From contig DATENM010000133.1 of the NCBI GenBank assembly GCA_035275065.1, forward strand, positions 1 through 64,000: a DNA stretch of 64,000 bases, in the 5' to 3' direction. A program made the position numbers and the translations under genes. The notes under the pieces are model-generated. The model was not told the origin of the DNA. It did no database searches and saw only the letters and a list, made by a program, of their open reading frames with translations. Positions 15,123-24,271 of the stretch are shown in pieces (the first letter of the stretch is position 1; each line of letters starts with the position of its first letter). This stretch comes from Blastocatellia bacterium. Lineage in GTDB: Bacteria > Acidobacteriota > Blastocatellia > UBA7656.

Positions 15123-15905
15123 TTATGTCCTATCGGAGGCCATAGCGATGAGTGAATCGATTACCCGCCTTTCGAAGCCGACCTGATTGAGCATAAGGCT
15201 ATAATGATTAAGCGGGGCGAGCTTCAGCAGCGCGAGATCAACGGAGCCGCCGTGCCCGACTAGGGTGTCACACCCCAACCCGCCATTGACGCTGAGGAGT
15301 TCGCATAATTCATCCAGCACATCGAAGAGGCCGGGCATGACCTTGCCATGTGCCCATACCAGGGCCTCATGAACCCTGTCCGAATCCTCCCGCATCAGTC
15401 TCTGAATCTGCCCGACCCCGACCCCCAAGTGCCTCAGCTCATCTTGAAGAAGACTTGCTGCCATGCGTTGTGTCCCAGCGTCGCCATTCGCGGAGCTGGC
15501 AAAAACCTGGTATAGACCGATAGCCAAACTCTCAATCATCAGGTGTTGAATGATAAGACAGGCCGCCAGGTTCTGCTTATTAGCCGACGAATGAAAATGA
15601 CGGCGAAATGCATCCCACTGTGATTTGCCAGGAACCTCGCAAATAGGAAATCCTACATATCCGGCTAACTTTTCCAGCAAAAGGATGTGTTTACATTCTT
15701 CCTTAGCCTGAGTCAACATCTCAATTTTGGCTTCGGTGTCGGGCATTAAGGCCACCATCTCGGAGTAGTTATCGACCGCCACGATCTCACTGCTTCGTGC
15801 GCTCGACACAACAAGCGAAAGCCGGCTAAGGTAATCGGGACTCCGTCGGATTGTCGAAACCAGGCTGAACCCAACCCCAGGGTAGGCGAATACTGCGGCT
15901 TCCAT
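15123..15905 (-). CDS. ferritin-like di-iron oxygenase homologous to aldehyde-deformylating oxygenase
   Basis: This 260-aa all-helical protein aligns by eye with cyanobacterial ADO. All six iron ligands are in register: E40 five residues before a DNY, E70 and H73 in EECKH, E125 in LIIQHLMIE, and E156 and H159 in DELRH. The CLIIQHLMIESLAI helix is nearly the same as in ADO. ADO converts fatty aldehydes to alkanes and formate in two-electron steps, downstream of AAR. GGAGGG is 4 bases before the ATG. It is the first gene of the operon and directly precedes the AAR-containing fusion, so the AAR-ADO pairing of cyanobacteria is repeated here. Another aldehyde or amine oxidation is possible. Confidence 0.8.
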   Translation of the reverse strand: MEAAVFAYPGVGFSLVSTIRRSPDYLSRLSLVVSSARSSEIVAVDNYSEMVALMPDTEAKIEMLTQAKEECKHILLLEKLAGYVGFPICEVPGKSQWDAFRRHFHSSANKQNLAACLIIQHLMIESLAIGLYQVFASSANGDAGTQRMAASLLQDELRHLGVGVGQIQRLMREDSDRVHEALVWAHGKVMPGLFDVLDELCELLSVNGGLGCDTLVGHGGSVDLALLKLAPLNHYSLMLNQVGFERRVIDSLIAMASDRT

Positions 15906-16112
15906 AATGCCCTCCGTTCTTAACCTAGAGGCTTAGGAACTTGACGATGTCAGGTCTTTTGATTTACAACTTCACCACACAAACATTACGACACATAAGA
16001 GCTAGGGCCACGAATCAACGAAAAGCGCATAACCTCGTTTTACGGGCGTAACTATAAAGATACCCCTGGGCACTGTCAAGCATCGCTATCGCACTTCAGC
16101 TGTTCGGCTCAC

Positions 16113-16361
16113 ATGCGAAAACTCTATTGGCTCTGTCTGAGTTGCGCCGTAGGACGCGGGATGACGACCCGCGAGATTCAGGGCCATCTGGAGGAGGTTT
16201 ATGGCGTCGGGGTCTCTCCGACGCCGACCTCGAACGTCACCGATGCGGTTGCGGGTGAGGTCCGCGCCTGGCGGAACCGCCCGCTAAATGCCTTCCTAAA
16301 TACTCATTGGTTTCTTTCCCAGGTTTGCGCCAATCTTTGTGGTATGATCAGGCGCGACTGA
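16113..16361 (+). pseudogene. remnant of an IS256-family transposase
   Basis: The open frame contains GRGMTTREIQGHLEEVYGV and VSPTPTSNVTDAV, then EVRAWRNRPL. These match the conserved helix-turn-helix region just before the DDE domain of IS256 (MULE-type) transposases. About 50 residues are recognisable; the sequences before MTTREIQ and after NRPL do not match, and no catalytic DDE residues remain. It is an internal fragment, not a functional gene, and shows past IS activity at the edge of the lipid cluster. Confidence 0.8.
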
Positions 16362-16382
16362 GCTTAAACAAAGGAGAAAACT

Positions 16383-17462
16383 ATGCACAAAGTAGTCGCT
16401 TTTCTCATTCTGACCAGTGGGATGCTCTCAGCGGATGTGCTCGCCGATCAGCTCAACCTTAAGAACGGTGATCGCCTAAGCGGAACAATCTTGAAATCAG
16501 ATAAGGAGAGCTTGAGCATCAAATCCGAGCTCGTCGGGGAGGTGAAGGTTCAATGGACAGCCATAGAAGCCATATCCTCAGATCAGCCTTTGTATATCAC
16601 CTTGAAAGATGGGCAGATGATCGTCGGCACGGTAGCGACCATTCAGGGGAGAATCGAGGTTCAGACCACGCAAGCCGGTAAGGTGACAATCTCCAAAGAG
16701 GCCATAGAGCTAATAAGGTCAAAGGAAGAACAGGCGGCTTATCAAGCGGAAATAGATCGCCTGCGCCATCCAAAGCTCAGTGACTTCTGGAGCGGATTGG
16801 TTGATGCGGGACTGAGCGTAACCCGCGGCAATGCGGATACGACGACCTTCAGTCTTAGTATGCAGGCGGCGCGTACGACACCGAGGGATAGACTGAGCGT
16901 GTATGCCGCGTCGCTTCTTGCTAAGAACAAAGACAAGACGACCGATGAGACGGTGACGATTGCAAAAGCGCTCCGTGGCGGTCTTCGTTATGATTTCAAT
17001 TTAAGTGAGCGACTCTTCGCTTTCGCCCTAACAGACCTTGAGCATGACAAATTCCAACAACTTGACCTGCGCCTCGTCTTGGGGGGTGGCCTCGGATTTC
17101 ATGCTAAGAAGACAGAGAGGACAAGGGTTGATTTATTCGGCGGGGGCTCATTAAACCAGGAATATTTCTCTACGGGGCTTAGCCGGAAATCAGGAGAAAT
17201 CCTGATGGGCGAAGAACTCTCACATAAGCTGTCGAAGAGCACCTCCTTGAGTGAAAGGTTAGTCTTCTATCCTAATCTGAGTGAGGGCGGAGAATATCGA
17301 ACGACATTTGACGCGGCCGCGGTGACCAGGCTGGGCCGTTCATTGAGCTGGCAGATTACATTGAGTGACCGGTATCTGAGCAACCCGATTCCTGGAATCA
17401 AGAAGAATGACCTACTGCTTACGACCGGCATCCGCTTGACCTTTGGAGGGAAAGCGGTATAA
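16383..17462 (+). CDS. DUF481-family outer-membrane protein
   Basis: The 359-aa product has a signal peptide (about 1-21, cleaved after DVLA). An N-terminal domain follows with two repeats of the form LNLKNGDRLSGTI / ITLKDGQMIVGTV. From about residue 130 there is a beta-barrel region (WSGLVDAGLSVTRGNADTTT to a C-terminal GIRLTFGGKAV) typical of DUF481/YdiY proteins. AAAGGAG lies 5 bases upstream. Members are thought to be salt- or stress-linked outer-membrane barrels of unknown transport function. It is separate from the lipid operon. Confidence 0.8.
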   Translation: MHKVVAFLILTSGMLSADVLADQLNLKNGDRLSGTILKSDKESLSIKSELVGEVKVQWTAIEAISSDQPLYITLKDGQMIVGTVATIQGRIEVQTTQAGKVTISKEAIELIRSKEEQAAYQAEIDRLRHPKLSDFWSGLVDAGLSVTRGNADTTTFSLSMQAARTTPRDRLSVYAASLLAKNKDKTTDETVTIAKALRGGLRYDFNLSERLFAFALTDLEHDKFQQLDLRLVLGGGLGFHAKKTERTRVDLFGGGSLNQEYFSTGLSRKSGEILMGEELSHKLSKSTSLSERLVFYPNLSEGGEYRTTFDAAAVTRLGRSLSWQITLSDRYLSNPIPGIKKNDLLLTTGIRLTFGGKAV

Positions 17463-17861
17463 GCAAGTTCAGTTCAGCCGCTTCTTGAGACCCTTAATGC
17501 CTTCAGCGGCTCCGCCGGCTGGCATACAGTTTTGCCTAGACGCGAAAAAGTCTGACCGGAAAACGTTAAAATCCCGCTGAAAACGGCCCTAAAGTGCCTC
17601 CAACGGTACTAGACGGAAAAGCTAGGCGAAGGATTCATAACCCCAAGGTCATTGCGGTGGCGCAGCCATAGAAGGGATTTTCATGGCGTAATCAGCAGAA
17701 GGAAATTAAGGATGTTGATAGGTAACGCAAACCTCTCCCTCAAGCGAAAACGTTCTGATAAGGCACCTTAATTCTTCTTCCGCCACACCGCGTAGTCCGG
17801 ACCGTCGAGCGCCACTTCCCAGCCGTTGCCGGGCGACCACAATGATGGCGCAACAGGCCAG
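17463..17861. other. 399-base gap without a gene
   Basis: No credible coding frame is seen. The gap holds an imperfect GC hairpin near 17505-17525 downstream of the DUF481 gene, and otherwise unremarkable sequence up to the amidohydrolase stop. A 20-base match to a tRNA-Met anticodon arm (17631-17650) was considered and not accepted. Confidence 0.5.
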
Positions 17862-20800
17862 CTACTTCGCTGCTACAGGATCATTGCCCCACCAGTACTG
17901 CTTTTCGAGTTTCTTTTGCACCGGCCAGACTTGATCGAGCGTGTCGCCCTCGAATAGCTCGCCGTTCTTCATCACGTAGCGGATCGAATCCGTGTTATGG
18001 ATGTCCTTCAGCGGGTCTTTATCGAGGACGATCAGATCGGCCAGCTTACCCGCCTCCAGCGAGCCGAGGTCTTGCTGTAGGCCGAGGGCCTCGGCGCCGA
18101 AGATCGTCGCCGACCGCAGCGCTTCAAACGGCGTCAGCCCGCCCGATTGCAGGTTCCAAATCTCCCAATGGCAGCCGAGCCCTTGGAGCTGTCCGTGCCC
18201 GCCGAGACAGACCCGCCCGCCGGCATGCACAACCCTGGCGGCGCTTTCGGCGATGCCTTTGTGGCCATACTCTTCGGGCATAAACCACTGGCGGCGGCGC
18301 CTGACCATGGTGTCGAGCAATTCGTGTGGGATATACCGTCGCAGCTTCGCGTTCCCATGCACGTCAGTCGTCTCGAAGTAGTAATTCTCGCTCCACGGCG
18401 CGCCGTAGGCTACCAGTATCGTCGGCGTGTAGAACGTCTTCGTCCTGGCGACGAACTGCGCGACGTCGTTATACAGCGGGTGGATCGGCAGCGCATGTTC
18501 ATTGCCCGAAAGCCCGTCGGCCATCAACGACAGGTCGAGCTTCATGTCCAGGCCGCCTTCTGAGGTGGGCGTGATGCCGAGCTCCTTGCAAGCCATCGCC
18601 ACCCACTGCCGCACGATCCGGTCGCCGGTCATGTAATTCTTCAGTGTGTCTGTGCGGTAAGCCTCCTTATACCGCTTGATGAAATGGCGCACCGCTTCGC
18701 GGCTATCAAGGCCGGAGCTTGCGAAGACGCCCGGCCCTGTCGAGTAGACGCGCGGGCCGATGATCTCGCCCGTGTCTACCAGATCGGTGTAGGCGAACAC
18801 GTCGTTGGTCGAGCTCTGCGGGTCGCGCGTCGTGGTCACGCCATAAGCCAGATTCGCCAGGTACTGCCACACCTGTGTCTGGTGAACGCCGCGCGGCGGC
18901 CACATGTGCGCGTGAACGTCGACGAAGCCGGGGATGATGGTTTTGCCGGTCACGTCAATCACCTTCGCGCCCGCAGGCACTTGCACCATGCCTTTAGGGC
19001 CGACCGCCGCGATGCGATTATCGGTGATGACGACATCGCCGCGCTCGATGATCTCGTCGCCCTTCATCGTGATGATCCGCGCGCCGGTCAGCAGGACCGT
19101 GCCTTTGGGCCGTGCGCGTTGCGACTCGACGACGATATCCGTCACTTCGGGCGCTTCGGCGGACAGGCTCTGGCGGTAAAGCTTCGTGCCCCATGCCCAG
19201 ACGACTGCTTTCCCGTCCGCGGACCATGAAAGGTAATCGCCGCCTTCCGCCGACATCTTCTTTACAGGGAGAGATGACGGGCCGCTCGCAGTGATGTTCA
19301 GGTTGACCGTCTCTTTGCCGGCCCTCGGGATCATCACGAGGTAGTGCCGGTTTTGCAGGTTCACGAAGGCTTGCTGCCCATCCGGAGAGAGGCGGATTGC
19401 GTCGGCGTTAGGCGGGAACGGGCCTGGGGCGCTGCCGGTAATCTTCACACGCGTGCGGCGGTCATAGCCATCCAGTCGCACAGAAGCCAGGCCGCTGTTA
19501 GTCGTCAGGTAGACCCGCGTCGGGTCGTTGGTGAAATGCGGATAGCGACCGCCCTGCGCCGAGCCGATCAATGTCGAATCGCCACCCGCCGCCGGAATCC
19601 ACCTGAGATCGAGTACGGCAGACCCGCCGATGCCTGTGATCTCGCCGCCCGCTTTGTGCAGGTCGCTCTCGTAGGGGATGTCCGGCTCTTGCTCTCGCAG
19701 GTCTGCGTAGAGCTGGTCGTCGGTCGCGCCCGACAGGTAGACGATCTTCGAGCCGTCGGGCGAGTAGATGGGGTAAGAGTAGAAGGCCGCGCGGCGCGAC
19801 AGCCGTTCGGGCGGCGCGCTGCCGTCGGCGGCGACGCGTTGGATCTGCCCGCCGTCAGCGGCCCACGTCACATAAACGATGTGGCGGCCATCGGGCGACC
19901 AGGACGGCATGAATTCGCCTGCCGCAGCGTTCGTCAGCCGCTTCGGCGTGCCCGATGGCAGGTCCATAATCCAGAGCTTATTGAGCGAGCTGAAGACAAC
20001 GCGGCGGCCATCGGGTGACAGCGCCGGCCAGCGGATCAAACGGGCGCGCACCACCGGCCCATCTTCGACGCGGTAGTTGGAGTGGATGCGCGGGGCGACT
20101 TCGGCCTCGACCTTCGCGGTGAAGGGGATCACCGCCGCCTGGCCGGTCGCGAAATCGACGCGGCGAATCTTGCCACCGATGGGCACGATCAGCGATTTGC
20201 CATCCGGCATGAAGGCGTAACCGGGCATCGTGTCGCGCGTCGCGCGTGCTTCCTGGTCGTCGCGCGTCACTTGATCGGTGAGCCATCGCTCTTCGCCCGT
20301 TTCCAGATCACGTACACGCAGCGCCGTGCCTGTCTCGTAGCGCGTCGCGTAGACGAGGTGCTTGCCATCGGGCGATAACAGCGGGCGCATGGCGCTCCCC
20401 TGCGCGCTGGTGATGGTAGAGGTTTCGCTGGTGTCGCGATCAAACCGCGTGATCTGCCAGATCGGGAAGGCGGCGTTGTAAGTGAATGCCCCTGTGCGCG
20501 CCGCGTAATAGAAGTAGCGGCCATCGGGCGAAGCCACGGCGCCCATACGGTTGAGGCGCGGGCGGGCCGGTTCGTCCGACCCGGGCTGCGGCAGCGGCGG
20601 GTCGGGCGGGCCGACCTGCATGCCTGAGCCGCCTTCCCGGTTGTATATCCAGACCGCGTAGGTCCCTATCGCATCGCTGGACCTGGAGACGATGATGTAC
20701 TGGCCGTCGGCGGTCCACGACGGAGAGACGAACGATTGGTTGCGGCCTTTAGTTATTGCCTTCGGGTTCGCGCCATCGGCGTCCGCCACCCAGACGTTTT

Positions 20801-21161
20801 CCGCGCCGCTGCGGTCGCTCAGGTAAACGATCTTCGAGCCGTCGGGCGAAAACCTCGGCTGGCTCTCAAAAGAGATGTCGCCAATGATGCGCCGCGCTTC
20901 GCCGCCGGCCACCGCCACCGTGTAGATGTCGCCGAGCAGGTCAAAGACAATCGTCTTGCCATCCGGCGCGACGTCGAGCGACATCCAGGTGCCTTCGTCG
21001 GTCGTGAACTCGATCTTCTCCGTCGCTTTGAGCGGCAGCCCTTCCTCCGTCTTGTCGCCTTTCTTTTCGTCTTGTTTCTCATCCTGCGCCAGGGCCGTCA
21101 GCGGCAGACAAACAGCAAGCAGCAGAACGAGCAGCCTCCGCGTGCGCGTCGAGCGAATCAT
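17862..21161 (-). CDS. secreted PD40 beta-propeller/amidohydrolase fusion
   Basis: The 1099-aa protein starts with a signal peptide (RRLLVLLLAVCLPLTALA). PD40/TolB-like propeller repeats follow to about residue 670, each with a phrase such as FSPDGSKIVYLSDRSG. The C-terminal 420 residues are a metal-dependent amidohydrolase: GKTIIPGFVDVHAHMW holds the HxH metal motif, and LEAGKLADLIVLDKDP closes the fold. Such fusions are frequent in acidobacteria and Bacteroidetes and are annotated as imidazolonepropionase- or prolidase-like; the substrate is unknown. The start at 21161 is chosen because AAGGAGGG is 6 bases upstream. Confidence 0.88.
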   Translation of the reverse strand: MIRSTRTRRLLVLLLAVCLPLTALAQDEKQDEKKGDKTEEGLPLKATEKIEFTTDEGTWMSLDVAPDGKTIVFDLLGDIYTVAVAGGEARRIIGDISFESQPRFSPDGSKIVYLSDRSGAENVWVADADGANPKAITKGRNQSFVSPSWTADGQYIIVSRSSDAIGTYAVWIYNREGGSGMQVGPPDPPLPQPGSDEPARPRLNRMGAVASPDGRYFYYAARTGAFTYNAAFPIWQITRFDRDTSETSTITSAQGSAMRPLLSPDGKHLVYATRYETGTALRVRDLETGEERWLTDQVTRDDQEARATRDTMPGYAFMPDGKSLIVPIGGKIRRVDFATGQAAVIPFTAKVEAEVAPRIHSNYRVEDGPVVRARLIRWPALSPDGRRVVFSSLNKLWIMDLPSGTPKRLTNAAAGEFMPSWSPDGRHIVYVTWAADGGQIQRVAADGSAPPERLSRRAAFYSYPIYSPDGSKIVYLSGATDDQLYADLREQEPDIPYESDLHKAGGEITGIGGSAVLDLRWIPAAGGDSTLIGSAQGGRYPHFTNDPTRVYLTTNSGLASVRLDGYDRRTRVKITGSAPGPFPPNADAIRLSPDGQQAFVNLQNRHYLVMIPRAGKETVNLNITASGPSSLPVKKMSAEGGDYLSWSADGKAVVWAWGTKLYRQSLSAEAPEVTDIVVESQRARPKGTVLLTGARIITMKGDEIIERGDVVITDNRIAAVGPKGMVQVPAGAKVIDVTGKTIIPGFVDVHAHMWPPRGVHQTQVWQYLANLAYGVTTTRDPQSSTNDVFAYTDLVDTGEIIGPRVYSTGPGVFASSGLDSREAVRHFIKRYKEAYRTDTLKNYMTGDRIVRQWVAMACKELGITPTSEGGLDMKLDLSLMADGLSGNEHALPIHPLYNDVAQFVARTKTFYTPTILVAYGAPWSENYYFETTDVHGNAKLRRYIPHELLDTMVRRRRQWFMPEEYGHKGIAESAARVVHAGGRVCLGGHGQLQGLGCHWEIWNLQSGGLTPFEALRSATIFGAEALGLQQDLGSLEAGKLADLIVLDKDPLKDIHNTDSIRYVMKNGELFEGDTLDQVWPVQKKLEKQYWWGNDPVAAK

Positions 21162-21262
21162 GATGAACCCTCCTTTATTTGAGCCAGGTGGAACTTCCCT
21201 GAGATGGGACAAGACTATAGTAGAAATCGCCGGATAATTCCATAGACACTGCCACCGCCGCA

Positions 21263-21391
21263 GGGTCTATTCATTCTCCGGACTTGAACCGCCAAGACGC
21301 CAAGGACGCCAAGAGAACACAGAGCTTTTCTTGGCGGTCTTGGCGTCTTGGCGGTTTATATCCCCATGGTTATTCGAGAATGAATAGGCCC
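21263..21391. repeat. nested inverted-repeat element (MITE-like)
   Basis: The outer arms are 21263-21278 and 21376-21391 (16 bases, one mismatch; GGGTCTATTCATTCTC). The inner arms are AACCGCCAAGACGCCAAG at 21287-21304 and its exact complement at 21339-21356. The whole 129-base unit can fold into one long hairpin. It lies between the amidohydrolase start and the histidine-kinase stop, and may act as a barrier or terminator as well as a mobile palindrome. Confidence 0.7.
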
Positions 21392-21491
21392 TGGCCACCG
21401 CCGCCGGCTTCGCTTACCTCGCGTCCACGCGCGGAGACGGCGTCCCTGCCGGTGCCAGGCCGTTACCTGAAGGATTTCCCGCACGGGGGAA

Positions 21492-22796
21492 TTAGAACAG
21501 TATGGTGAAGCGTGTGGGCCCGCCCGGCGGGCCGTCGAGAGTGAACTCGAAGTGGTGGGCGGCGAGAATCTCCTGCACGAGCGTGAGCCCGACCCCCTGG
21601 CCGTTTTCCTTGGTCGTAAAAAAAGGGGCAAACAGGTTCGCCCGGACTTCGGGAGCGATCCCGCAGCCTGTGTCCTCGACCGTCACGAACGGCCTGTGCT
21701 GCCATACTCCCATCCGGATTGTAATCGTACCTGCCTCGCCTATCGCCTCAACCGCGTTCTTGACCACGTTGAGGAAGACCTGCTCCATCTGCGCCACGTC
21801 GAGCCGCACTGGCGGCAGGGCGCGCTCGACGTCCCAGGCCCATGCGATCCGGCGCCGTTCGCGGTCCGCCCGCGTCAGAACCTCAACTCCTTCAAGCAGA
21901 CGCCGAAGCTCTGCCGGCTGGGGCCGGGGTGGCGGCAGGCGCACGACATCCGCAAACCCCCGCATGAATATCCCGAGCTGGTCCGTCCGCGAGATCGCCA
22001 CCGCAATCGCCGTCTCGAAATCCGCGCGGTCCTCCCCCGAAAGCTGCGCCGCATAGGTCATGCACGAGTGCAGGAGGGAATTGACCGAGCCGACCGAATT
22101 GTTCACCTCATGCGACATCATTCGGATCAGCTTCTCGTAGGCGGACTTCTCCGATTGCCGTAACTCTTCGGTCAGCTCCTCCATAAGAAAGAATGCGCGG
22201 GGAAAGCCGCGGTCCGCGAATTCGGACCGGGTACACTTGAGACGCCGTCGCCCGCCGAAGGGGACTACACGCGACTCGCCCGTCCGGAGATCGAGAAGGG
22301 CGCCCGCAATCGCTCCCCCCGTCTCCGCGAGTTTCCGCCCGATCAGCTCCTGGGCCGGCTCGCCGAGCATGCGAGCCGCGCTCGGATTCACCATCGCCAC
22401 ATGGCCATCGAGGTCGAGCGTGATGATCCCAGAGGGCGAGGCCGTCAGGACTCGGTCGAGAAAAAAATGCTGTTCTTGCAATCTGGTGCGCTCCTCGCGT
22501 AAATGGTCAATCATTCGATTGTAGACGTGGATCAGCTCATCCATCTCGGGCTGGCCGACCTCGCGAAATCTCGACGTGAAGTCTTGGTCGGAGATGGTCT
22601 GGACGGCGGACCGGATCAGGTCGAGGCTTCCGAAAAAGGCCGAAACGAGCCGCGCCCCCCACACGAGCGATACAACAAAGATCGCCTCGACGACGAAGAG
22701 CCATAGCGCGTCGCGACGGATCAGGATCGCCGCCAGGACGGCGAAAGGCAGGTGCATCAGCACAAGGTACAGGATGAACTTGCGCCGCAGCCTCAC
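21492..22796 (-). CDS. NtrY-like sensor histidine kinase
   Basis: This 434-aa kinase has two N-terminal membrane segments (about 7-55), a HAMP-like region with the FTSRF-EVGQPEMDEL motif, and a PAS domain (LTASPSGIITLDLDG). The HisKA box RMMSHEVNNSVGSV carries the phospho-accepting His, and the HATPase domain has N, G1 and G2 boxes (VKNAVEAI, DTGCGIAP, GQGVGLTL). The GTG start overlaps the regulator's stop as GTGA, so the pair is translationally coupled. It is the last gene of the exporter locus and probably senses envelope stress or the exported compound. Confidence 0.85.
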   Translation of the reverse strand: MRLRRKFILYLVLMHLPFAVLAAILIRRDALWLFVVEAIFVVSLVWGARLVSAFFGSLDLIRSAVQTISDQDFTSRFREVGQPEMDELIHVYNRMIDHLREERTRLQEQHFFLDRVLTASPSGIITLDLDGHVAMVNPSAARMLGEPAQELIGRKLAETGGAIAGALLDLRTGESRVVPFGGRRRLKCTRSEFADRGFPRAFFLMEELTEELRQSEKSAYEKLIRMMSHEVNNSVGSVNSLLHSCMTYAAQLSGEDRADFETAIAVAISRTDQLGIFMRGFADVVRLPPPRPQPAELRRLLEGVEVLTRADRERRRIAWAWDVERALPPVRLDVAQMEQVFLNVVKNAVEAIGEAGTITIRMGVWQHRPFVTVEDTGCGIAPEVRANLFAPFFTTKENGQGVGLTLVQEILAAHHFEFTLDGPPGGPTRFTILF

Positions 22797-24169
22797 TCTT
22801 TGATCCCGTGCTTTTCGAACCGCCGGTAGAGCGCCGCCCGGCTCAGACCGAGCGCCTCGGCCACCCGGCTGATGTTGCCCTGATAGTACTCCATGGTCTT
22901 GAGAATCATCAGTCGCTCCATCTCGTCTATGGTCATGGCGCCGACGTCCGGCAGGCCGCCGCGGCGCTCGGCTGTGCCTTCCATCTCGGCGAGCAGTTGG
23001 AAATCCGACGCCTGTAGCCGGTCGTGGCCGCTGACCAGGACCGTCCGCTCGATGGTGTGCCGCAGCTGGCGCACATTGCCCGGCCAGGGCTGCGCCCGGA
23101 GCCATTTCAGCGCCGCCTCGTCAACCGACAGGTCGGGGCGGCCGTAGACCCGCCCTAGGGTTTCAAGCACCCGCGCGGCAATCACCTGAATGTCCCCCGG
23201 CCGCTCGCGCAGCGGCGGCAGGTGGATGGTAATCAGGTTCAGCCGATAGAGCAGGTCCTCGCGAAACTCGCCGTGCTCGACCATCTCGGCCAGGTTGCGA
23301 TTGGTGGCCGAGAGGACGCGCACGTCAACCGTGCGGGTCTGGCTCGATCCCAGAACTTCGTAGGTGCGGTCCTGCAAAACCCGCAGCATCTTGACCTGCG
23401 AGGCGGCGTCGAGATCACCGATCTCGTCTAGGAAGATCGTTCCTCCGCCGGCCACCTCGAAACGGCCCTTGCGCGACTGCCGCGCGTCTGTAAAGGCGCC
23501 GCGCACGTGCCCGAACATCTCGCTCTCGAAGAGCGAAGACGAGATGCCGCCGAGATTGACCTTGACGAAGGGGCCGTTACGCCGGCGGCTGTTGCGATGG
23601 ATGGCCTCGGCGACGATCTCCTTGCCGGTTCCACTCTCGCCTGTGATCAGGACCGAGGCGTCAGTCGCCGCCACGCGCCCGGCTACGTCGAGAACTTTAA
23701 GGAGCTTGGGGTCGTTGCCCGCGACCGAATCGAAGTCGTAAAGCGCATCAACGGATTCGCGCGTGAGGGCGCCCTGCGGGCGGGCGCTGGCGGCGGCGAG
23801 ACCGAGGGCGGTCTCGACCGAGGCGAGCAGGTGCTGATTGTTCCAGGGTTTGGTGACGAAGTCGGACGCCCCCGCCTGCATCCCTCGAACGGCAAGAGCA
23901 ATCGATCCCCAGGCGGTGATCAGGACGACCGGCATCGCTGGCCATCGCGCCTTGATCCGCGCGAGCAGATCGAGCCCCTCTTCGCCCGTCGTCTTGCGCG
24001 AGAAGTTCATGTCTTGCAGGACCAGGGCAACGCGCTCGGCTTCGAGCGCCGAGAGCGCCTCGGCAGGCGAGGTCACGGCGCGCGAGCGGTAGCCGGCCTG
24101 CTTGAGCAGCAGGGCCAGCGACGCCCCCACCGAGCGGTCATCATCAACGATCAGGATGGTCTCGCGCAT
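22793..24169 (-). CDS. NtrC-family sigma-54 response regulator
   Basis: The 458-aa protein has a receiver (ILIVDDD, phospho-Asp in LVLQDMN, K in FVTKPW), then an AAA+ domain and a Fis-type HTH. The AAA+ domain has Walker A GESGTGKE, the sigma-54 contact loop GAFTDA and Walker B GGTIFLDEIGD. The C-terminal HTH reads GNISRVAEALGLSRAALYRR. It should activate sigma-54 promoters when phosphorylated by the adjoining kinase. It starts about 100 bases after the second permease and is in the same direction as the exporter genes, so it probably controls them. The start at 24169 is chosen by fit to the receiver; an ATG at 24187 is possible. Confidence 0.88.
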   Translation of the reverse strand: MRETILIVDDDRSVGASLALLLKQAGYRSRAVTSPAEALSALEAERVALVLQDMNFSRKTTGEEGLDLLARIKARWPAMPVVLITAWGSIALAVRGMQAGASDFVTKPWNNQHLLASVETALGLAAASARPQGALTRESVDALYDFDSVAGNDPKLLKVLDVAGRVAATDASVLITGESGTGKEIVAEAIHRNSRRRNGPFVKVNLGGISSSLFESEMFGHVRGAFTDARQSRKGRFEVAGGGTIFLDEIGDLDAASQVKMLRVLQDRTYEVLGSSQTRTVDVRVLSATNRNLAEMVEHGEFREDLLYRLNLITIHLPPLRERPGDIQVIAARVLETLGRVYGRPDLSVDEAALKWLRAQPWPGNVRQLRHTIERTVLVSGHDRLQASDFQLLAEMEGTAERRGGLPDVGAMTIDEMERLMILKTMEYYQGNISRVAEALGLSRAALYRRFEKHGIKE

Positions 24170-24271
24170 GGTGATCTCGATAATCATACCGTGGGAGATG
24201 GCGAACGGGAATCGATGGATTGAGCATGGAGCAATCTCATGCCCGATCCTCCGGCACCTCGTCCCTCTCCT

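Noticed and set aside
17631..17650. 20-base match to a tRNA-Met anticodon arm, possible second attachment scar
   Set aside because: The anticodon stem does not pair well and neither T arm nor acceptor follows; too short to support an integration site.
22797..23105. 103-residue N-terminal extension of the sensor kinase at 21492
   Set aside because: It overlaps the response-regulator coding region and is Arg/Gly-rich shadow sequence; the GTG at 22796 gives the normal GTGA overlap.
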